This document shows positions 53,895 through 63,615 of a DNA stretch of 64,000 nucleotides, in pieces. The stretch is from Duganella qianjiadongensis (lineage in GTDB: Bacteria > Pseudomonadota > Gammaproteobacteria > Burkholderiales > Burkholderiaceae_D): assembly GCF_009857915.1 (NCBI RefSeq), contig NZ_WWCM01000013.1, positions 1 through 64,000 of the forward strand, written 5' to 3'. A program made the translations under genes and the position numbers. Positions within the stretch are counted from its first letter, which is position 1. Each line of letters starts with the position of its first letter. Below the pieces are notes generated by a model. That model had not been told where the DNA came from, did no database searches, and saw only the letters and a program-made list of their open reading frames with translations.

Positions 53895-53938
53895 CCTACG
53901 CGTAACTTCTAGCATTATCGATTGCTGAAACGCGTAGG
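53895..53938. repeat. Inverted repeat covering the pilV ribosome binding site
   Basis: CCTACGCGT (53895-53903) and ACGCGTAGG (53930-53938) are exact complements around 26 bases. The right arm ends with the AGG that precedes the pilV ATG at 53945. It could hide the ribosome binding site in the RNA or be a regulator site. Confidence 0.45.
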
Positions 53939-53944
53939 TGTGCC

Positions 53945-54514
53945 ATGCGTGCACGATCCTCTCTGTCCGGTTTTACTGTGCTCGAAGTGCTCATTGCGCT
54001 GCTGTTGCTGGCGCTGGGCATCGTCGGCAGCGCGGCCATGCAGCTGCTTGCGCTGCGGGTTAGCCATCAGGACCAGTTGCTGGTGCAGGCCAATTATCTG
54101 GCCAGCGGGCTGGCGGAACGCATGCGCGCCAATGCTGCCGTGGCACGCGATGCTTCGGCGGCCAATCCCTATCTGTTCTTCTACGATGCTGCGGGCGATG
54201 CCGCGACCCCTGCGCCGCCTGTGCTCTGCCTGGACGCAGGCTGCGATGGCCGGCAGCTGGCGCTGTTCGATCGCTACGAAGCGCAGTGGCAGGTGTTCAA
54301 GCAGTTTCCGGCTGGCCGTCTGCGCATCTGTCATGACGATCATCCTGTGCAGGCCGGCAAGCTGCAATGGGATTGTATGGGCAGTGCTGCGGCGCCGCTG
54401 GTCATCAAACTGGGCTGGCGCGGCAAGCTTGCCGATGGCAGGGCCGAAAGCGATGCAGCGGCAGGTGTGACGGAACTAGTTCCTGCGCTAGCGATGACGG
54501 TGCAGGTGCCATGA
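53945..54514 (+). CDS. pilV: Type IV pilus modification protein PilV
   Basis: 189 residues. Prepilin peptidase site at LSG/FTVLEVLIAL (Glu at +5), a hydrophobic helix, then a domain with three or four Cys. Minor pilin that helps start pilus assembly. The first gene of the minor pilin operon; its stop overlaps the pilW start (ATGA). Confidence 0.92.
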   Translation: MRARSSLSGFTVLEVLIALLLLALGIVGSAAMQLLALRVSHQDQLLVQANYLASGLAERMRANAAVARDASAANPYLFFYDAAGDAATPAPPVLCLDAGCDGRQLALFDRYEAQWQVFKQFPAGRLRICHDDHPVQAGKLQWDCMGSAAAPLVIKLGWRGKLADGRAESDAAAGVTELVPALAMTVQVP

Positions 54515-55479
54515 TGATCCGGTCCGAATGCCAAGTGGCGTGCAGTGCTGGCCGCACGCTGGTGGAATTTCTCATCGCGCTGGCGCTGACCATGCTGCTG
54601 GCGCTGCTAGCTACCGGCCTGCTGATGGCGGCGGCACATGGCTATCGCCAGCATAACGATCAGCAGGACCTGAACGACGCGGCGCAGCAGGCCCTGAGTG
54701 TTATTGCACAGGCCATCCGGCAGGCTGGCTACATGGATTGGGATAGCGACGCTGTGCCAGTCGGCTGGGCTAGCGATGTTCCGGCGGCAGTTGACGGACT
54801 GGATGGGCGCAGCCTGACCCGCAACAGTGATGGCATAGCGGCGCCTTTGCCCGGCGTTGCCCATGGTAGCGATGTACTGGCTGTGCGCTATGCCGGATCT
54901 GGCGGTAGCAGTTCGGGCGATGGGTCCATGCTCAATTGTGCCGGCTTCGGTGTGGCCTCACCTGACGCTCCGGCGGCGCAGGGCTGGAGTATATTCTACG
55001 TGGCTGCAGATGCTGCGGGCGTGATGGAGCTGCGCTGCAAATATCGCTCGGCATCGGGCTGGGGCAGCGATGCGCTGGTGCGTGGCGTCGAATCTTTTCA
55101 GGTGCTGTACGGGGTGGATACCGATATCCCCGCCGATGGCGTGCCCAATAGCTATTTCAGCGCGACGGCAATTAGCCGGCTGGATGCCAGTCTGGCACTG
55201 GAGGGGGCGAACGCAGCGCAGCGCCTGCTGGACCTGCAGCGCAAAACCTACTGGAAGCGCATCGGCAGCATCCGTGTAGCGCTGGTCCTGCAGGGCGACG
55301 TGGCGAATAGGGCCGATACGGGCACGCGACGGTTTGATCTGTTCGGGGCCAGCTATTCGGATGCGCATGGTGAGGATGAAGGTGTACGCATCGATGAAGG
55401 CAGGCTGGCGGAATCGCAGCGGCGCCGCACGCGCGTGATGCTGGGCACTACCGTTGCTTTGCGCAATACGCGGGGCTAG
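54511..55479 (+). CDS. pilW: Type IV pilus assembly protein PilW
   Basis: 322 residues. Prepilin leader ending SAG, then RTLVEFLIALALTMLLALLA (Glu +5). The long C-terminal domain is typical of PilW. Starts ATG at 54511, four-base overlap with pilV. Confidence 0.9.
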   Translation: MMIRSECQVACSAGRTLVEFLIALALTMLLALLATGLLMAAAHGYRQHNDQQDLNDAAQQALSVIAQAIRQAGYMDWDSDAVPVGWASDVPAAVDGLDGRSLTRNSDGIAAPLPGVAHGSDVLAVRYAGSGGSSSGDGSMLNCAGFGVASPDAPAAQGWSIFYVAADAAGVMELRCKYRSASGWGSDALVRGVESFQVLYGVDTDIPADGVPNSYFSATAISRLDASLALEGANAAQRLLDLQRKTYWKRIGSIRVALVLQGDVANRADTGTRRFDLFGASYSDAHGEDEGVRIDEGRLAESQRRRTRVMLGTTVALRNTRG

Positions 55480-55481
55480 CA

Positions 55482-55979
55482 ATGGCGCTCGATGCGCAGC
55501 GCGGCATGGCGGTGCTGCTTAGTCTGGTGTTGCTGGTGATCGTGCTGTTGCTGGGAACTTCGGCAGCACAGCTGAGTTTGCAAGGAGTGCGGGCAGCACG
55601 TGCGGCCCGTGATAGGGAACTGGCATTTCAGGCAGCGGAGGCAGCTGTGGCAGATGCAGAACATGATCTAGAGAACGGTAGTGCAGTACTGACGCCCTGT
55701 GCTCAAGCGCCGGCTTGGCAAAAAGTAGACTTGTCCGGGCATGACGATGACGGCGCCTGTAGCGTGGAATTTGGCGCCCACACGGGGGCCGCGTTCGATG
55801 TGGCTGGCGGCGCGCTGCCGTTCAGGCGGCCCCGCTATCTGATCGAGCGGCTGGTCTGCCATCAGCCCGGCGATGACGCTGCCGCGGCACATTACTGCTA
55901 CCGTGTCACGGCTATCGGTTTCGGACCGCAACCAGATACCGAGGTGGTGCTGCAGACCATCTACAGCCGCGGTGAATGA
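55482..55979 (+). CDS. pilX: Type IV pilus minor pilin PilX
   Basis: 165 residues. Leader MALDAQRG, then MAVLLSLVLLVIVLLLGTSA; the +5 Glu seen in major pilins is absent here, a usual trait of PilX-type (GspK-like) pilins. Located two bases after pilW. Confidence 0.85.
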   Translation: MALDAQRGMAVLLSLVLLVIVLLLGTSAAQLSLQGVRAARAARDRELAFQAAEAAVADAEHDLENGSAVLTPCAQAPAWQKVDLSGHDDDGACSVEFGAHTGAAFDVAGGALPFRRPRYLIERLVCHQPGDDAAAAHYCYRVTAIGFGPQPDTEVVLQTIYSRGE

Positions 55980-55988
55980 GGTGGCGCG

Positions 55989-58190
55989 ATGAATAAGGGC
56001 GAAAACCGTTATCGCGCATTCTGGCAGCGCACGCTGGAAGCACGGGCTACCTTGCTCATTGCTGGCCTATTGATCTGCGCTTTGAAATCCGGCGCTGCCT
56101 ATGCTGCGCCGCCGGTGGTACCGCTGGCTTCCGAGCCGCTGACTACAGCCTGCCGTGCGCGTGGAGACTCGGGCAATTCCGCTGCAGCGGATTCCGCCAG
56201 CCGAGTGACTGGCGCAGCGGGGTATTTTCCCTTGCACGAGCGGGCAACATCCGCTGGCACATGGCTGGCGGCCAGTGTCGACCTGCGCGACTGGAGCGGT
56301 TACTTCTCCCGATACGTGTTGCCGCCTGAAGCCGCAAATGCCGGCGCGACGATCACCAGCGTGGCCCCTCTGTGGGAGGCTGGACAGGTGTTGACAGGAG
56401 AGCGCAACCGTCCGCCCGTGCCGCTACCGGAAGCGCGGCGTATCTACACGGCGCAGACGGAGCCTGATGGCGTATTGCGGGGCATACCGCTGGTCTGGTC
56501 AGCTTTGTCCGCCACCCAGCAGCGCATGCTGGATAAGCCCAGCCCTTCGGCTGCAGCACCCGATGGGCTGGGAGCGCGGCGGCTGGCGTATCTGCGAGGT
56601 GTGCGTAGCGATGAAGGAGGCCCCTTTCGTCGCCGCCAGAGCTTGCTGGGCGACGCGCTACGTAGCACGCCGGTGCTGGTGGCCGCACCAGCGTCTGACC
56701 TGCAGGATGCGGCGTATGCAGCGTTCCGTCAGCGCTATGCGCAGCGTCGTGCTCTGGTTTATCTGGGGGCAAATGACGGTATGCTGCATGCGTTTGATAT
56801 GGCCGACGGGGTGGAGCGCTATGCTTACGTGCCGAACGCGCTGATGCCCTACCTGAACCTGCTGACGGACCCTGAATATGTGCATCGCGCCTATGTCGAT
56901 GGCCCCCTGGTGAGCGCGGATGTGCGTCTGTCGCGCGGCTGGCGTAGTGTGCTGCTGGGGGCGTTCGGGGCAGGGGCGCAGGGCCTGTTCGCGCTGGACG
57001 TAACGGACCCCGATGCGCTCGATGCCGATTCGGTGCTGTGGGAATTTACTGATGCCGACGACCCCATGGTGGGGAATGTGCTGACTGTGGCGCAACTGGC
57101 GCGCATACGCTTGCGCACCGGTGGCGAGTCTGCAGTGGCAGTATTCGCCAGCGGCATGAACAACTATAACGCAGACGGTCATGCCAGCAGCGCCGGCAAG
57201 GGCGCCTTATTTCTGCTGATGGTGGAAAAGCAGCGCACGGAAGGCTGGCGTCTTAACACGAATTATTTTCGCCTTATCACGCCGGTTTCGGACGCGCTGC
57301 TCGCCAATGGACTGAGCGCTCCCGCCTTGCTGACGGATCGCGACGGCATGCTGCGCTTTGCCTATGCCGGCGACTTGCAGGGTAATCTGTGGCGCTTCGA
57401 TCTGCATGGTGGCGCGCCGTGGAGCGGCGGCGTTGAAAGATTGTTCACCGCCCGCGATGCACAGGGGCGCCGCCAGCCTATCACCCAGCAGCCCACCATC
57501 GTCTACGGAAGCGATGGTGACTACCTGATACTGTTCGGCACGGGGCGCCTGCTGAATCGCGATGACCTTGCTGCAGCGGGATTTGTGACGCAATCGTTGT
57601 ATGCACTGCGCGATGATCTGGCGCGGCCTGTTTCCGTCATCAGCGGGCGACAGCAATTGACGCAACGGCAGTTGTGGCCGAATCACGCTGGTCTGTTTGA
57701 TGTCACCGGCGCTGTCATGGAGACGGGTAGCCGCGGCTGGTTTATCGACTTCTGGCAGTCGGAGCGAACCGGTGAACGCAGCATAGCCAGCACGAGTGTG
57801 ATAGATGGAACGCTGGTGTTCAATACAATGGTGCCCGGTGCTGAAATATGCAGTCCAGCACAAAGCCGTAGCTATACTTTGAATGCCTTGACGGGCTTGC
57901 CTGCAAGTAGTGCCCTTCTGGCCATGCCTGCCACTGCGATGGTCGGACTGCTGCAGGCCGAATACGAAGAAAGGTCCATGCTGCTGGCCTCTGCGCGTAC
58001 TGCTGATAGGCCTATGCCTACTGGTGCGGTAAAGGTGCGGCAAGGGTTAAGCAAGGTTGTGATACGGCGCGATACGCAGGGCGCCATCAAGGTTGAAACG
58101 ATAGCGCGCATATCTACCGTGCGCCGTGCTGGCCGCCTGAGTTGGCGCGAAGTGAGCAACTGGCGAGAGCTGCATGAGGCGAACCGATGA
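55989..58190 (+). CDS. pilY1: PilY1-type pilus tip protein, C-terminal propeller form
   Basis: 733 residues; typical PilY1 is 1000 or more. Signal peptide ending AAYAAPP. The PilC beta-propeller is clear: RALVYLGANDGMLHAFDM, GAFGAGAQGLFALDVTDPD, FASGMNNYNADGHASSAGKG. The N-terminal von Willebrand A domain that senses force in Pseudomonas PilY1 is missing. No frameshift remnant is seen upstream, so this is a short natural form. Confidence 0.9.
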   Translation: MNKGENRYRAFWQRTLEARATLLIAGLLICALKSGAAYAAPPVVPLASEPLTTACRARGDSGNSAAADSASRVTGAAGYFPLHERATSAGTWLAASVDLRDWSGYFSRYVLPPEAANAGATITSVAPLWEAGQVLTGERNRPPVPLPEARRIYTAQTEPDGVLRGIPLVWSALSATQQRMLDKPSPSAAAPDGLGARRLAYLRGVRSDEGGPFRRRQSLLGDALRSTPVLVAAPASDLQDAAYAAFRQRYAQRRALVYLGANDGMLHAFDMADGVERYAYVPNALMPYLNLLTDPEYVHRAYVDGPLVSADVRLSRGWRSVLLGAFGAGAQGLFALDVTDPDALDADSVLWEFTDADDPMVGNVLTVAQLARIRLRTGGESAVAVFASGMNNYNADGHASSAGKGALFLLMVEKQRTEGWRLNTNYFRLITPVSDALLANGLSAPALLTDRDGMLRFAYAGDLQGNLWRFDLHGGAPWSGGVERLFTARDAQGRRQPITQQPTIVYGSDGDYLILFGTGRLLNRDDLAAAGFVTQSLYALRDDLARPVSVISGRQQLTQRQLWPNHAGLFDVTGAVMETGSRGWFIDFWQSERTGERSIASTSVIDGTLVFNTMVPGAEICSPAQSRSYTLNALTGLPASSALLAMPATAMVGLLQAEYEERSMLLASARTADRPMPTGAVKVRQGLSKVVIRRDTQGAIKVETIARISTVRRAGRLSWREVSNWRELHEANR

Positions 58191-58660
58191 TGATGCTTGG
58201 CGCTTTGAAGACGCAATCCACACAGGGATTCAGTTTGCTCGAACTGCTGGTGGTGCTCGCCATCAGTTCTATCCTGATGGCGCTGGCTCTGCCCGCGTAC
58301 CAGCATGCCGTTATCCGCGCCCGGCGCACGGAAGGGCAGGTGGCCCTTTGGCAGTTGCTGCAGCAGCAGGAGCGTTTCTACACGCAAGCCAATTCCTATC
58401 AGGCGTTTTCGGCCAGCGCGACTGAGCCGGAAGCACGCCAGTTCAAATGGTGGAGCGGTAGCGGCGCTAGCAATAGCGCTTATGAAATCGAAGGCAAGGC
58501 CTGTGACGGCGAAGCGATCAATCAGTGTGTGCAGCTCATTGCCACACCCGGCACCAGCCGCGTTGACGGGCGTTTTCGCGATAAGGACTGCCAGCAGCTA
58601 ATCCTGACCAGCCGTGGCAAGCAGTCGGCGACAGGGCGGGAGGAGCGTTGCTGGCCTTAG
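58187..58660 (+). CDS. pilE: Type IV minor pilin PilE-like
   Basis: 157 residues. Leader with TQG/FSLLELLVVLAISSILMALA (Glu +5), then a small Cys-containing head (KACDGEAINQC, CQQLILTSRG). Start overlaps the pilY1 stop. Minor pilin of the cluster rather than the major subunit, judged by position. Confidence 0.9.
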   Translation: MMMLGALKTQSTQGFSLLELLVVLAISSILMALALPAYQHAVIRARRTEGQVALWQLLQQQERFYTQANSYQAFSASATEPEARQFKWWSGSGASNSAYEIEGKACDGEAINQCVQLIATPGTSRVDGRFRDKDCQQLILTSRGKQSATGREERCWP

Positions 58661-58725
58661 ACGTCCGCCGGTTCAGCAGCCTCAGTGTAACCATATGTAA
58701 CCATAGCGGCGCAGGAGAAAGTGCC

Positions 58726-59307
58726 ATGGCTAAGTCTAAGTGCATCAACGCGGCAAGCAGGTGTCTGTATCCTGGCGGGCGGACGCTAGTGGAGACCATG
58801 GTGGTGCTGGCACTGCTGGCTATTCTCATGTGGCAGGCAGTGCCTGCATTCCACGGCATACTCCAGCGGCAGCAGATGCTGGTGGCGGTCAATGATATGC
58901 TGGCGGCGCTGCGGCTGGCACGCAGCCATGCCATGGCGAGGGGCGGGCCTGTCTTGCTGGTTCCGTTCGATGATGGGGGCGCGTGGCAGCATGGCTGGGT
59001 GGTGTTTGTCGACCGCAATGGCAACCGCAGCCCCGACGCAGGCGAACCGTTGCTGCTGCGGCACGCAGCCGTCGGCGCGGGCCTGAGCATACGTGGGGCT
59101 TTTTCGAGCGCAGCGGTGCCCGTTTATCTTGCTTATAATGCTGCTGGGCGTCCCTGCAACGCCAGCAACAGCCTGATTGCCCGCTGGGGTACGCTGACGC
59201 TGCGGCAGGGTGAAAATGTGCGCAATATCAAAATTAATATGCTGGGCCGGGTACGTGTCTGCGATCCGGCGCAGGAAGGGGCTAGTTGCACTAGCGCGAG
59301 TGAATAG
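58726..59307 (+). CDS. GspH/FimT family pseudopilin
   Basis: 193 residues. Long leader, then PGG/RTLVETMVVLALLAILM (Glu +5), followed by FVDRNGNRSPDAGEPLLLR typical of GspH/FimT. AGGAG precedes ATG 58726; the frame reaches back to 58648 without such a site. Closes the pilin cluster. Confidence 0.88.
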   Translation: MAKSKCINAASRCLYPGGRTLVETMVVLALLAILMWQAVPAFHGILQRQQMLVAVNDMLAALRLARSHAMARGGPVLLVPFDDGGAWQHGWVVFVDRNGNRSPDAGEPLLLRHAAVGAGLSIRGAFSSAAVPVYLAYNAAGRPCNASNSLIARWGTLTLRQGENVRNIKINMLGRVRVCDPAQEGASCTSASE

Positions 59308-59313
59308 GGATTT

Positions 59314-60405
59314 ATGAAAATCAGCAACGATCTGCAAGGTATGACGCTGGCGCTGGAATGGGCGGCGCGGGGGCTGTACACCACCTCGCCCAATCCCCAT
59401 ATCGGCTGCGTGATCGTGCGCGACGGCGAGGTGCTGGGCGCTGGCGTTACCCAGCAGGCAGGCAGTGACCATGCCGAGATCCAGGCGCTCAAGGATGCGC
59501 AGGCGCGCGGCCACGATGTGCGCGGCGCTACGGCCTACGTTACGCTGGAGCCCTGCAATCACTATGGCCGCACGCCGCCGTGCTCCGATGCGCTGGTGCG
59601 CGCCGGTCTGGGCCGGGTGGTGGCAGCGATGGAAGACCCCAATCCGCTGGTCGCCGGGCAGGGTATGGCCAAGCTGGCTGCAGCGGGTATCGCCACCAGC
59701 GTTGGTCTGCTGGCTGAGCAGGCCTATGAACTGAATATCGGCTTCTTCTCGCGTATGACGCGCGGGCTGCCGTGGGTACGCATGAAGAGTGCCGCCAGTC
59801 TCGATGGGATGACCGCGCTGCACAATGGCCAGAGCCAGTGGATTACCGGGCCGGAAGCGCGCGCCGACGGCCACGCGTGGCGCGCCCGCGCCTGCGCGAT
59901 TCTGACCGGCATAGGCACGGTCAAGGCCGACGATCCCCGGCTCAATGTGCGGGCTGTCGAAACGCCGCGCCAGCCGCGCCGCATTGTGGTCGATAGCCGG
60001 CTGGAGATTTCCCTGTCGGCCCAAGTTCTGCAGGGGGGCGGCACGTGGATCGCTGCGGCACAGCCGAATGCCGAAAAACAGGCGGCACTGGCCGATCTGG
60101 GAGCGGAAGTGATACTGCTGCCGAATGCGTCGGGCAAGGTCGATCTGGCTGAACTGATGCGCGAACTGGGGCGGCGCCAGATCAACGAGCTGCATGTGGA
60201 AGCGGGTGGCAAGCTCAATGGCTCGCTGATCCGTGCTGGCTGCGTCGATGAATTGCTGGTGTATCTGGCGCCCACCTTGCTCGGCGATGCGCAGGGCATG
60301 TTTGCCCTGCCAGCGCTGGAGCAGCTGGGCGAGCAGCGCCGCCTGAAGTTCCATGAGGTGCAGCAGATCGGCGCAGATCTGCGTATCCTTGCACGGTTTA
60401 TTTAA
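59314..60405 (+). CDS. ribD: Riboflavin biosynthesis bifunctional deaminase/reductase
   Basis: 363 residues. N-terminal deaminase domain with zinc site SDHAEIQAL and LEPCNHYGRTPPCSDAL; C-terminal NADPH reductase domain (MKSAASLDGMTALHNGQSQW, HVEAGGKLNGSLI). Performs the second and third steps of riboflavin synthesis. First of the rib genes. Confidence 0.96.
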   Translation: MKISNDLQGMTLALEWAARGLYTTSPNPHIGCVIVRDGEVLGAGVTQQAGSDHAEIQALKDAQARGHDVRGATAYVTLEPCNHYGRTPPCSDALVRAGLGRVVAAMEDPNPLVAGQGMAKLAAAGIATSVGLLAEQAYELNIGFFSRMTRGLPWVRMKSAASLDGMTALHNGQSQWITGPEARADGHAWRARACAILTGIGTVKADDPRLNVRAVETPRQPRRIVVDSRLEISLSAQVLQGGGTWIAAAQPNAEKQAALADLGAEVILLPNASGKVDLAELMRELGRRQINELHVEAGGKLNGSLIRAGCVDELLVYLAPTLLGDAQGMFALPALEQLGEQRRLKFHEVQQIGADLRILARFI

Positions 60406-60433
60406 TCTCTCTCAACTTTAAGACTACAACGCT

Positions 60434-61069
60434 ATGTTCACTGGAATTGTCGCCGCTATCGGCAAAATCGAATCCGTTACCCCGCTCGAAGGCGGCTCGT
60501 TTGCAGGCGTGCGCCTGAATGTCCACGCGGGCGGACTGCCGCTGGCCGATGTGGCACTGGGCGATTCGATCGCCATCAACGGCGCCTGCATGACCGTGGT
60601 GGAAAAGGATGACACCAGCTTCCGCGTCGACGTATCGCGCGAAAGCCTGAACTGCACCGTGGGCCTCGATACGCTGACGGAAGTGAATCTGGAAAAGGCG
60701 CTGACCCTGAACGAACGCCTGGGCGGCCATCTGGTATCCGGCCACGTCGATGGTCTGGGCGTGGTGCGCAAGTTCGAGCCTATCGGCGAATCGTGGGAGC
60801 TGGTCATCGAAGCGCCGCGCGAGCTGGCCAAGTTCCTCGCCTTCAAAGGCTCGATCGTGGTGAATGGCGTGTCGCTGACGGTGAACCGGGTTGAGGATAT
60901 CGGCACCGGCGCGGAGCTGGTGTGCCAGTTCTCCATCAACCTGATTCCGCACACCATCGCCATGACCACGCTCAAGCATCTGGCGGCTGGCAAGCAGGTC
61001 AATCTCGAAATCGATCTGATCGCCCGCTACGTCGAGCGCATGGTTTCTGTTGGAGCTGCCGGGAAATAA
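60434..61069 (+). CDS. ribE: Riboflavin synthase alpha subunit
   Basis: 211 residues. It begins MFTGIVAAIGKIESV and shows the internal duplication of lumazine-binding folds (INGACMTVVEKDD and VNGVSLTVNRVED). It converts two 6,7-dimethyl-8-ribityllumazine to riboflavin and the pyrimidine precursor. Confidence 0.96.
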   Translation: MFTGIVAAIGKIESVTPLEGGSFAGVRLNVHAGGLPLADVALGDSIAINGACMTVVEKDDTSFRVDVSRESLNCTVGLDTLTEVNLEKALTLNERLGGHLVSGHVDGLGVVRKFEPIGESWELVIEAPRELAKFLAFKGSIVVNGVSLTVNRVEDIGTGAELVCQFSINLIPHTIAMTTLKHLAAGKQVNLEIDLIARYVERMVSVGAAGK

Positions 61070-61228
61070 GCTCAGGCACGGAGATTCCAGCCGTAAAAGA
61101 TTGATATTATGACCAGATCGAACGGGTAAAACCGGGGATTTAGTCTATAAAATCAGCCTTTTGCGGTGGCGCTTGCGTAAATCCTTTAAAATAGCGGGCT
61201 GTTCTAGCTTCGCTACAAAGGATTTAAC

Positions 61229-62338
61229 ATGTCAATTTCCAGCACCGAAGAAATCGTCGCCGAATTGCGCGCTGGCCGCATGGTGATTCTGGTCGATGAG
61301 GAAGACCGGGAAAACGAAGGTGATCTGGTGCTCGCGGCGGACTTCGTCACGCCGGAAGCCATCAATTTCATGGTGACGCATGCGCGCGGTCTGGTCTGCC
61401 TGACGCTGACCGAAGAACGCTGCGACCAGCTGAATCTGTCGATGATGTCGGCCCGTAACGGCACCGCCTTCGGCACCAACTTCACGGTATCGATCGAAGC
61501 GGCCGAGGGTGTGACCACCGGTATTTCCGCCGCCGACCGCGCCCGCACCATCCAGGTAGCGGTAGACAAGAATACGGATCCAGCCGATCTGGTGCAGCCG
61601 GGTCACATCTTCCCGCTGAAAGCGCAAAAGGGCGGCGTGCTGATGCGCGCAGGCCATACCGAAGCCGGTTGCGACCTGACCGCCATGGCTGGTCTGACGC
61701 CCGCGTCGGTGATCTGCGAAATCATGAAAGCCGACGGCACCATGGCCCGCCTGCCGGACCTGATGGAGTTTGCCAAGGAACACAATCTGAAGATCGGCAC
61801 CATTGCCGACCTGATCCAGTACCGCAGCCGCAATGAATCGCTGGTGGAAAAAGTGGGCGAGCGCACGCTGAAGACCGCACAGGGCGAGTTCCGCATGATC
61901 GCCTACCGCGACAAGCCTAGCGGTTCGGCCCACCTGGCGCTGGTGCATGGCGACATGGACAAGAGCAAGGAAACGCTGGTGCGCGTGCACCAGCCGGTGT
62001 CGATACTGGATGTGCTGGAATCGGAAGCGACCACTCACTCGTGGAATCTGTCGTCCTCGCTGGCTGCCGTGAAAGCGGCGGAGCGGGGCGTGATCGTGCT
62101 GCTCAACTGCGAAGAAACTGCCGAGCAGTTCTTCTCCCAGTTTGCCGCGCTGGATAAGCCCGAAGTCAAACCGAAAGGCCGCGCCGCCAGCATGGACCTG
62201 CGCAGCTACGGTATCGGCGCCCAGATTCTGCGCGAAGTGGGTGTCTGCAAGATGCAGTTGCTGGCCAGCCCGCGCAAAATGCCATCGATGACGGGCTTCG
62301 ATCTGGAAGTGACCGGCTACATGGCCAAACCTAACTGA
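61229..62338 (+). CDS. ribBX: RibB-type DHBP synthase with degenerate RibA-like C-terminus (RibBX)
   Basis: 369 residues. The N-terminal half is 3,4-dihydroxy-2-butanone-4-phosphate synthase: [20 protein letters not shown] and [11 protein letters not shown]. The C-terminal half is GTP cyclohydrolase II-like, but the zinc cysteines and the GDxxGS..CDCG blocks are absent, so it should not make the pyrimidine; another RibA is expected elsewhere. No FMN riboswitch is seen in the 159-bp gap before it. Confidence 0.9.
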   Translation: MSISSTEEIVAELRAGRMVILVDEEDRENEGDLVLAADFVTPEAINFMVTHARGLVCLTLTEERCDQLNLSMMSARNGTAFGTNFTVSIEAAEGVTTGISAADRARTIQVAVDKNTDPADLVQPGHIFPLKAQKGGVLMRAGHTEAGCDLTAMAGLTPASVICEIMKADGTMARLPDLMEFAKEHNLKIGTIADLIQYRSRNESLVEKVGERTLKTAQGEFRMIAYRDKPSGSAHLALVHGDMDKSKETLVRVHQPVSILDVLESEATTHSWNLSSSLAAVKAAERGVIVLLNCEETAEQFFSQFAALDKPEVKPKGRAASMDLRSYGIGAQILREVGVCKMQLLASPRKMPSMTGFDLEVTGYMAKPN

Positions 62339-62373
62339 TACACCCACCTTACCCACCTAAAAAGAGGCCTCAC

Positions 62374-62862
62374 ATGACCGTAGGTAGCTATGAAATCAAT
62401 CTGTCCGGCGACGGACTGCGCGTCGGCATCGTTCAAGCCCGTTTTAACGAAGACGTTTGCCACGGCCTGCTGTCGGCTTGCCTGGCCGAGCTCAAGCATC
62501 TGGGCGTCGAAGACGAAGACGTTCTGCACGTGACCGTGCCGGGCGCGCTGGAAGTGCCGCTGGTACTGCAAAAAATGGCAGAATCGCAGCAGTTCGACGC
62601 CCTGATCGCACTGGGCGCCGTGATCCGCGGTGAAACCTACCACTTCGAACTGGTGTCGAACGAATCGGGCGCCGGCATCACCCGTATCGGCCTCGATTAT
62701 GGTATTCCTATCGCTAACGCCATCCTGACCACGGAAAACGATGAGCAGGCGGAAGTGCGTATGGCCGAGAAGGGCGCGGATGCAGCGCGTGTAGCAGTTG
62801 AAATGGCTAACCTGACCATTGCTCTGGAAGAGCTGAATCAGGATCAGGGCGACGACGAGTAA
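62374..62862 (+). CDS. ribH: 6,7-dimethyl-8-ribityllumazine synthase
   Basis: 162 residues. [31 protein letters not shown] and [18 protein letters not shown] are the family blocks. It condenses the RibB and RibD products; assembles as an icosahedral or pentameric shell. Confidence 0.97.
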   Translation: MTVGSYEINLSGDGLRVGIVQARFNEDVCHGLLSACLAELKHLGVEDEDVLHVTVPGALEVPLVLQKMAESQQFDALIALGAVIRGETYHFELVSNESGAGITRIGLDYGIPIANAILTTENDEQAEVRMAEKGADAARVAVEMANLTIALEELNQDQGDDE

Positions 62863-62956
62863 TTGCCCTGATAAAACGGCCGGAAATGCAGTGATGGGCC
62901 GGTATGCACCGGCGCATCAGGCCGGATTTTGTAAGAATTTTAGAATAGGTATAACC

Positions 62957-63427
62957 ATGACAGATAAGACATTGCACGCCAACCCCAGTAAAAACCGCAC
63001 GCCGCGCCACCGCGCGCGTGAGTTTGCGTTGCAGGGTTTGTATCAGTGGCTGCTGAATAACGAAGACGCTTCCACCGTGGTCAACAACATCCGTTCCGCG
63101 CATGGCTTCGACAAGGCTGATGGCGATCACTTCTCGGCCCTGCTGTACGGCGCCATCAAGGATTCCGTGGCCCTGCGCGATACCTTCGCGCCGCTGGTGG
63201 ACCGCGGCGTGGCCGAACTGTCGCCCATCGAGCACGCCGTGCTGCTGATCGGTGCATACGAACTGAAGAACAATCTGGAAATCCCTTACCGCGTCGTCAT
63301 CAACGAAGCGGTCGAACTGACCAAATCGTTCGGCGGCATCGATGGCCACAAATACGTCAATGGCGTGCTGGACAAGCTGGCTGCCAAACTGCGGCCGGAA
63401 GAAGTGGCCGCCGACAAAAAGCGCTAA
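62957..63427 (+). CDS. nusB: Transcription antitermination factor NusB
   Basis: 156 residues. [18 protein letters not shown] and [18 protein letters not shown] are NusB signatures. It binds boxA RNA with NusE and is needed for rRNA antitermination. Conserved ribH-nusB order. The frame extends upstream to 62891 without a start site. Confidence 0.96.
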   Translation: MTDKTLHANPSKNRTPRHRAREFALQGLYQWLLNNEDASTVVNNIRSAHGFDKADGDHFSALLYGAIKDSVALRDTFAPLVDRGVAELSPIEHAVLLIGAYELKNNLEIPYRVVINEAVELTKSFGGIDGHKYVNGVLDKLAAKLRPEEVAADKKR

Positions 63428-63447
63428 GCCGCTCGCTGCCCACTATC

Positions 63448-63473
63448 AAGCCACCGCATGCGGTGGCTTTTTT
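63448..63473 (+). terminator. nusB terminator
   Basis: AAGCCACCGCATGCGGTGGCTT with TTTT: a perfect self-complementary stem and T tract. Confidence 0.9.
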
Positions 63474-63615
63474 CGTTTGGGGGCAGGCCGTGCATAGGGC
63501 TATGTACCGGCTGGCGCTACCGCCGGGCGCCTGCGGCAGGGCTGCGGTGTTTCGGTTTGACTTTATCCCGGGAGCCACAGAGAATCGCTTGTTATTTAAT
63601 TAATGTCGAGGTGAC

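Noticed and set aside
61070..61228. FMN riboswitch before ribBX
   Set aside because: None of the conserved RFN blocks is visible in this short AT-rich gap.
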